A DNA stretch of 64,000 nucleotides from CAYNND01 sp964398775 (GTDB taxonomy: Bacteria > Patescibacteriota > Minisyncoccia > Phycocordibacterales > UBA2100). Below the pieces are notes generated by a model. That model saw nothing but the letters and a program-made list of their open reading frames with translations, did not search any database and had not been told where the DNA came from. The position numbers were made by a program, and so were the translations under genes. The stretch spans positions 72,024-136,023 of the forward strand of contig CAYNND010000001.1 of assembly GCA_964398775.1 (NCBI GenBank). The letters run 5' to 3'. Shown one piece after another: positions 60,469-64,000 of this stretch (positions within the stretch are counted from its first letter, which is position 1; each line of letters opens with the position of its first letter).

Positions 60469-61563
60469 TTATCGCGCAAAACAGTACAAGAGGCCTGCAC
60501 CCCCAGTTGATCGCAAACCGTCCATACTACAACCTCGTGAAGGATGCGCTGCATTCCAAGACTTCATCGGTGCTGACTCATCTCTTCCGATGCGGTCATG
60601 GTGCCCGACGAGTGCCGAGCCTTCTGTGCTTGATGTCCACCCCGCACAGCTCGTATCTTCTGTAGAGTCACTCGCATAGCCACTTTCAGTAGAGCCTGTC
60701 AAAATATCATGTTCATTTGGAGTATCGCCTCGACCATGTACTCGTGTACCGTACTCGGTGAGTGCAGTATCTTTATTTAGATTATTTTCACCATGCAGTG
60801 AGTCGACTGATGTTGCAATTATGACACCACGCACGTTGTACCATGGACCTGAGCCGATACGAAGACGGGCATGCACTGCGGGTTTCCCCTCACGCGCAGG
60901 AACACTGAGGTATGCTGCCCATGTCTTCCCTTCTATACCCGCTTGAGTCGCAAGCTTCGTACAGTATGCATCTGCACCACTCAACCCTCCGAGGTCACCA
61001 CCTTTTCCTGGGTTTACACTCGTAACAAAGAAAGAAGTATTTGCATGAGGTGCTTCCGTTACCTGCTCCTGTGGTGCCCGATTTGAAACATATGCAGCTC
61101 CAACAAGTACTGCTGCCATCGCGCCGACTCCTATCACTGTACTCATACACACGGCAGTATGTTCTTTGTGCTGATACACATACCACCCAAGGTATGTACC
61201 GCCAACAAGCGCTGAAAATGCAACGATGTTAAACCACAGTGGGTGCTGAAACATCAGATGATTTGCTACGCCAGCAAGCACAAGAAGTAGCGCAAGCACC
61301 GCTGTGACACGAAACTGTCGCTCGCCTGAGAGCCACGCTGTTACGTATCCACCGCAGAGTGCGCCGACAGCCCAGCCTGCAAGTACCATATAGAAAATCT
61401 GCGGCGAGTACATCGCTGCAAATGCTCGCACTGCTTCAATGTCTGACGTATCAAAACCATCACCGAACGGAAATAGAAACGAATTTGTAAACTCAAAGAG
61501 CATCATGACCGCTGATGCAGCGATGAAGCCAAGTACTATGGGAATAATTTTTGTTTTAAGCAT
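60469..61563 (-). CDS. Polytopic membrane protein with C-terminal lectin-like domain
   Basis: 364 residues. Five or six membrane segments (about 5-160) are followed by an extracytoplasmic domain (about 180-364). It contains SFFVTSVNPGKGGDLGGLSG, TWAAYLSVP, ARLRIGSGPWYN, HGRGDTPNEHDILTG and SCAGWTSS, resembling the DUF1554/C-type-lectin-like fold seen in many secreted proteins. Six Cys suggest disulfides. It may bind glycans on a host or neighbour cell. It is the first gene of a three-gene operon. Confidence 0.8.
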   Translation of the reverse strand: MLKTKIIPIVLGFIAASAVMMLFEFTNSFLFPFGDGFDTSDIEAVRAFAAMYSPQIFYMVLAGWAVGALCGGYVTAWLSGERQFRVTAVLALLLVLAGVANHLMFQHPLWFNIVAFSALVGGTYLGWYVYQHKEHTAVCMSTVIGVGAMAAVLVGAAYVSNRAPQEQVTEAPHANTSFFVTSVNPGKGGDLGGLSGADAYCTKLATQAGIEGKTWAAYLSVPAREGKPAVHARLRIGSGPWYNVRGVIIATSVDSLHGENNLNKDTALTEYGTRVHGRGDTPNEHDILTGSTESGYASDSTEDTSCAGWTSSTEGSALVGHHDRIGRDESAPMKSWNAAHPSRGCSMDGLRSTGGAGLLYCFAR

Positions 61564-61569
61564 GGCATC

Positions 61570-61575
61570 AGTATA
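61570..61575 (-). promoter_or_regulatory. -10 hexamer TATACT
   Basis: TATACT, 6 nt, then the ATG at 61563. Confidence 0.6.
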
Positions 61576-61588
61576 CCACTGAGCACTA

Positions 61589-62011
61589 TCACGAGGCTAA
61601 ACGTCGTTTTCGCTGCTGGGGTAAGAAGATAAAATTATGGCACACGATATAACCTACCAACGCAACAAATACGCCCACAATGGTTCGCGCAACCTCAGGA
61701 ATGAGCTGCGTGTGATGTAGCAGATATGAAATACCGTACCCGACCATAAGTGCTTGGCCGAGAACTAAGAGCGCATACAGAATCGTTGCACGAGAATGAA
61801 TGGTGGTGTGGTCATGGAAGACCCACAAGTGCAGCAGAAAGTACGAGACTATCGACAGTATGATAAATGACGATATGCCAGTATAGAAGGGTGAGAGTCC
61901 GAGAATTATACCTGTGCGAACAGTAGCCAAATCAAGCGCAAATGTGACACCGTTTACAATACAAAATTTTGTAAATTTGTTGAGATGTGCTTGATGGTTG
62001 CGCTTCAGCAT
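61589..62011 (-). CDS. GtrA family membrane protein
   Basis: 140 residues with four membrane segments. FTKFCIVNGVTFALDLATV is the GtrA start, followed by a basic loop and the last helix VGYIVCHNFIFLPQ. GtrA proteins are thought to move lipid-linked sugars or to help a glycosyltransferase. This one stands alone. Confidence 0.9.
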   Translation of the reverse strand: MLKRNHQAHLNKFTKFCIVNGVTFALDLATVRTGIILGLSPFYTGISSFIILSIVSYFLLHLWVFHDHTTIHSRATILYALLVLGQALMVGYGISYLLHHTQLIPEVARTIVGVFVALVGYIVCHNFIFLPQQRKRRLAS

Positions 62012-62017
62012 AGCCCT

Positions 62018-62023
62018 AGTATA
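62018..62023 (-). promoter_or_regulatory. -10 hexamer TATACT
   Basis: TATACT, 6 nt, then the ATG at 62011. Confidence 0.6.
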
Positions 62024-62100
62024 CCGTATGCGTTTGCAATGTAAGAAAGGAATCCCCTATCTGTACATGGAAAAGCTATGACGAGGGCGATGTATTACTC

Positions 62101-62125
62101 AAACAAAAACCCGCCAGATGGCGGG
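62101..62125 (-). terminator. Intrinsic terminator
   Basis: CCCGCC (62110-62115), loop AGAT, GGCGGG (62120-62125), followed on the minus strand by TTTTTGTTT. It serves the DUF5679 gene. Confidence 0.9.
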
Positions 62126-62132
62126 TGTTTTG

Positions 62133-62294
62133 CTATTTAGCGTCTTTACCGAGAATCTTGTACATTCCAGTACTGCATTTGGTGCATGTACCCTTCATCG
62201 CGAAGCGTCCAGGCTTCATCTCTACCTTTGAAGTATCCTTCATCTCTGACTTAGCCTTACACTTCACACAATATCCAATTACTGCATCTGCCAT
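62133..62294 (-). CDS. DUF5679 zinc-ribbon protein
   Basis: 53 residues, below the usual ORF cutoff. GYCVKCKAK (Cys 9 and 12) and GTCTKCSTGM (Cys 37 and 40) form two C-x2-C knuckles around a Lys/Met-rich middle (EMKDTSKVEMK). This is the DUF5679 pattern, common in this kind of genome. A nucleic-acid-binding role is likely but unproven. Confidence 0.88.
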   Translation of the reverse strand: MADAVIGYCVKCKAKSEMKDTSKVEMKPGRFAMKGTCTKCSTGMYKILGKDAK

Positions 62295-62393
62295 AGTGAT
62301 TACGTTAGCTTATATAGTAAAAGCATACCCCAAACCTAGGAAAAAGCCATAGTTTGTGAGTTTTACCCTGCTTTACTCAGAAACTCCTCGGCG

Positions 62394-62399
62394 TACAAT
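62394..62399 (+). promoter_or_regulatory. -10 hexamer TACAAT
   Basis: TACAAT, 6 nt (GCAGTC), then the ATG at 62406. Confidence 0.6.
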
Positions 62400-62405
62400 G
62401 CAGTC

Positions 62406-63548
62406 ATGGAACCGCTTGCATCAACACTCCGCCCGCAGACACTCGATGCTGTCGCAGGACAACAGCACCTCATCGGCACAGGGAAACCCTTGCGAGTGGC
62501 GATTGAGAAACGGGAACTTTTTTCATTTATCCTCTGGGGACCGCCTGGATGTGGCAAGACGACTCTTGCGCGCATCTACGCGCAGGCAGTTGATGCAGAT
62601 TTCTTTGAACTTTCAGGAGTTACTGCTGGCAAGGATGATATGCGCAAAGTTGTCGAGGCACCTCGAACGCTGCTCAACAAAAAGCATCGCATACTATTCC
62701 TGGATGAAATCCACCGCCTGAACAAAGCACAGCAAGACTACCTCCTTCCCTTCGTAGAGCGCGGCGATATCCTCCTTATCGGAGCAACAACTGAAAACCC
62801 AAGTTTTGAAGTAAATGCGGCGCTCCTGTCTCGATGTAGAGTATTTACATTGAAAGAGCTCAGTGAAGATGCGCTCCGTGACATCGTCAAGCGTACAGAT
62901 GCAGTAAGCGATACTGAGAGCGCTGAATGGATTGCGCGCTACGCTTCAGGTGATGCACGCCAAGCGCTAACGATTATCGAAACAACACAGAAACTCTACG
63001 GAGCCGTGACCATAGAGCACCTGAAACAAGTTGTCGCATCAAACACAGTGCGATACGACAAGGCAGGAGAAGAACACTACAACACTATCTCAGCGTTCAT
63101 AAAAAGTATGCGCGCAGGACAGCCTGACGCTGCGGTGTATTACCTCGCACGTATGGTAGAGGCAGGAGAAGATCCAGTCTTTATCGCACGTCGCATGGTG
63201 ATTTTTGCAAGCGAAGATATAGGGCTTGCACAACCGACTGCACTTGTTGTTGCAAACGCAGTATTTGCCGCTGTGCAGAGTATCGGGTACCCAGAAGCTG
63301 CAATCAACTTAGCACACGGTGTTTGTTACCTTGCTGAGTGCAAAAAAGACCGCAGAGCATACGATGCACTCCGAAACGCTCAAGCTGATGTGAAAGAATA
63401 TGGAAACCTCCCCGTTCCCCACAAGATACGCAACGCACCAACACAACTCATGAAAGATGAGGGGTATGGGAAAAACTACGAAATGTATGATGCAGATAGT
63501 TACTTACCAGAACAATTGCAGCAGAAAAAGTACCTTTCTGAAAAATGA
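62406..63548 (+). CDS. rarA: Replication-associated recombination protein RarA
   Basis: 380 residues. An AAA+ ATPase acting at stalled forks. It starts EPLASTLRPQTLDAVAGQQHL, with Walker A WGPPGCGKTT, Walker B LFLDEIHRLNKAQQD, sensor GATTENPSFEVN and arginine finger SRC. The C-terminal helical part (from about 250, GEDPVFIARRMVIFASEDIGLA) is typical. All motifs intact. Confidence 0.96.
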   Translation: MEPLASTLRPQTLDAVAGQQHLIGTGKPLRVAIEKRELFSFILWGPPGCGKTTLARIYAQAVDADFFELSGVTAGKDDMRKVVEAPRTLLNKKHRILFLDEIHRLNKAQQDYLLPFVERGDILLIGATTENPSFEVNAALLSRCRVFTLKELSEDALRDIVKRTDAVSDTESAEWIARYASGDARQALTIIETTQKLYGAVTIEHLKQVVASNTVRYDKAGEEHYNTISAFIKSMRAGQPDAAVYYLARMVEAGEDPVFIARRMVIFASEDIGLAQPTALVVANAVFAAVQSIGYPEAAINLAHGVCYLAECKKDRRAYDALRNAQADVKEYGNLPVPHKIRNAPTQLMKDEGYGKNYEMYDADSYLPEQLQQKKYLSEK

Positions 63549-63554
63549 TATACT
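63549..63554 (+). promoter_or_regulatory. -10 hexamer TATACT
   Basis: TATACT overlapping the end of rarA, 7 nt before the ATG at 63562. Confidence 0.5.
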
Positions 63555-63561
63555 CAAACAC

Positions 63562-63921
63562 ATGAAATATACTGTAAGCATACTTTGCCTCATCGCTCTG
63601 CTCGGCATATCACGCGCATACGCGCATGGTGGCTTTGAGGAAATGAAGCCAGCGGAACTTGAGAAAATGCAGCGCATGCTCGTGCGTGAAGGATATCTCG
63701 ACCCGAAGGATGTGCAGTATGGTGTCTACGCGTATGAAAGCGAAGAAGCGTTTGATAGATGGGACACTGAACGCATTAAGAAAAATATGCAGAAACAACT
63801 TGAAGAGATGCGAGCTGAGCAAGCTGCGAAAGAGGCTGCGGCACCCGCACTTCCATTCCCCCCACAAGAACCAATGCCGTGGTGGAAACGCTTTGTCGTG
63901 TGGGTGAAGGGTTTGTTCTAG
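63562..63921 (+). CDS. Small secreted hypothetical protein
   Basis: 119 residues from MKYTVSILCLIALLG, with a signal peptide ending AYA (about residue 20). The mature part is a charged helix region (KPAELEKMQRMLVREGYLDP) followed by a Glu/Ala-rich coiled helix (MQKQLEEMRAEQAAKEAA). A Pro-rich piece and an amphipathic WWKRFVVWVKGLF end may bind the membrane. The opening helix pair resembles a peptidoglycan-binding-like fold, but this is weak. Confidence 0.75.
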   Translation: MKYTVSILCLIALLGISRAYAHGGFEEMKPAELEKMQRMLVREGYLDPKDVQYGVYAYESEEAFDRWDTERIKKNMQKQLEEMRAEQAAKEAAAPALPFPPQEPMPWWKRFVVWVKGLF

Positions 63922-64000
63922 GTGGCTGCGGAGGATGAGAGATTCGGTCACAAGTATTTTTCTGCTGAAAAATCTCGCGACCCCGCCTCGCGCCGTCGCG

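Noticed and set aside
1..64000. CRISPR array
   Set aside because: No regularly spaced direct repeats of 23-40 nt and no cas genes were found.

Overview
The window looks like part of a Patescibacteria (Candidate Phyla Radiation) chromosome, most likely the Parcubacteria/Paceibacteria side. This is inferred from gene content, not from a marker-gene tree. The signs are short, tightly packed genes with many 1-8 nt overlaps; many small secreted or membrane proteins without recognisable families; a monomeric B12-dependent ribonucleotide reductase with no sign of B12 synthesis; a short DnaX; DUF5679, DUF2339, GtrA and DUF192 proteins; and tRNA genes without an encoded CCA. No rRNA, CRISPR array, prophage or intact insertion sequence was seen.

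Layout. 1-797: a membrane-protein fragment, a small unknown protein and a YHYH/excalibur secreted protein. 851-8156: a leftward type I restriction-modification operon hsdM-hsdS-fic-hsdR followed by a small PD-(D/E)XK-like gene. 8190-8446: a GC-rich element with a second copy at 45116-45236. 8447-12530: small enzymes, a UPF0213 GIY-YIG protein and secreted proteins. 12540-13117: tRNA-Gln, preceded by two tRNA-length tandem units and followed by direct and inverted copies of its own 3' end. 13118-20470: membrane and secreted proteins, a zinc-peptidase-like protein and a two-gene ABC importer. 20522-27310: NUDIX, phosphatase and a leftward operon of a degenerate seryl-tRNA synthetase, FtsQ-like protein, EEP phosphatase, Dus, a small protein and DnaX. 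27383-29324: divergent GDP-mannose genes. 29326-36561: surface proteins, NUDIX and tRNA-Phe with a complex 3' flank. 36574-43961: a glycosyltransferase-like protein and many envelope proteins. 44064-47581: a Doc-type Fic protein and NrdJ. 47582-55044: a frameshifted NUDIX gene, DapF, DUF192, ATP-grasp, CorA and LysA. 55082-63921: an L,D-transpeptidase/S11 fusion, a cyclase-DUF1653 fusion, SDR, GDPD, a lectin-like membrane protein, GtrA, DUF5679 and RarA.

How the genes fit together. DapF and LysA (meso-diaminopimelate and lysine), the L,D-transpeptidase fusion and an FtsQ-like protein point to a real mDAP peptidoglycan wall and septal division. A mannose-1-phosphate guanylyltransferase and a phosphomannomutase-like HAD protein, divergently placed, suggest GDP-mannose for surface glycans. 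The many secreted and anchored proteins fit an attached, host-dependent life. NrdJ supplies deoxynucleotides and needs imported or salvaged cobalamin.

The most striking window-wide signal is in the promoters. More than 25 genes have a -10 hexamer of the TAYAMT type ending exactly 6 nt before the start codon. That is the spacing expected if transcription starts on the A of ATG, so leaderless mRNAs appear to be the default. A few genes instead carry a Shine-Dalgarno sequence and an intrinsic terminator. I used the hexamer to choose many start codons.
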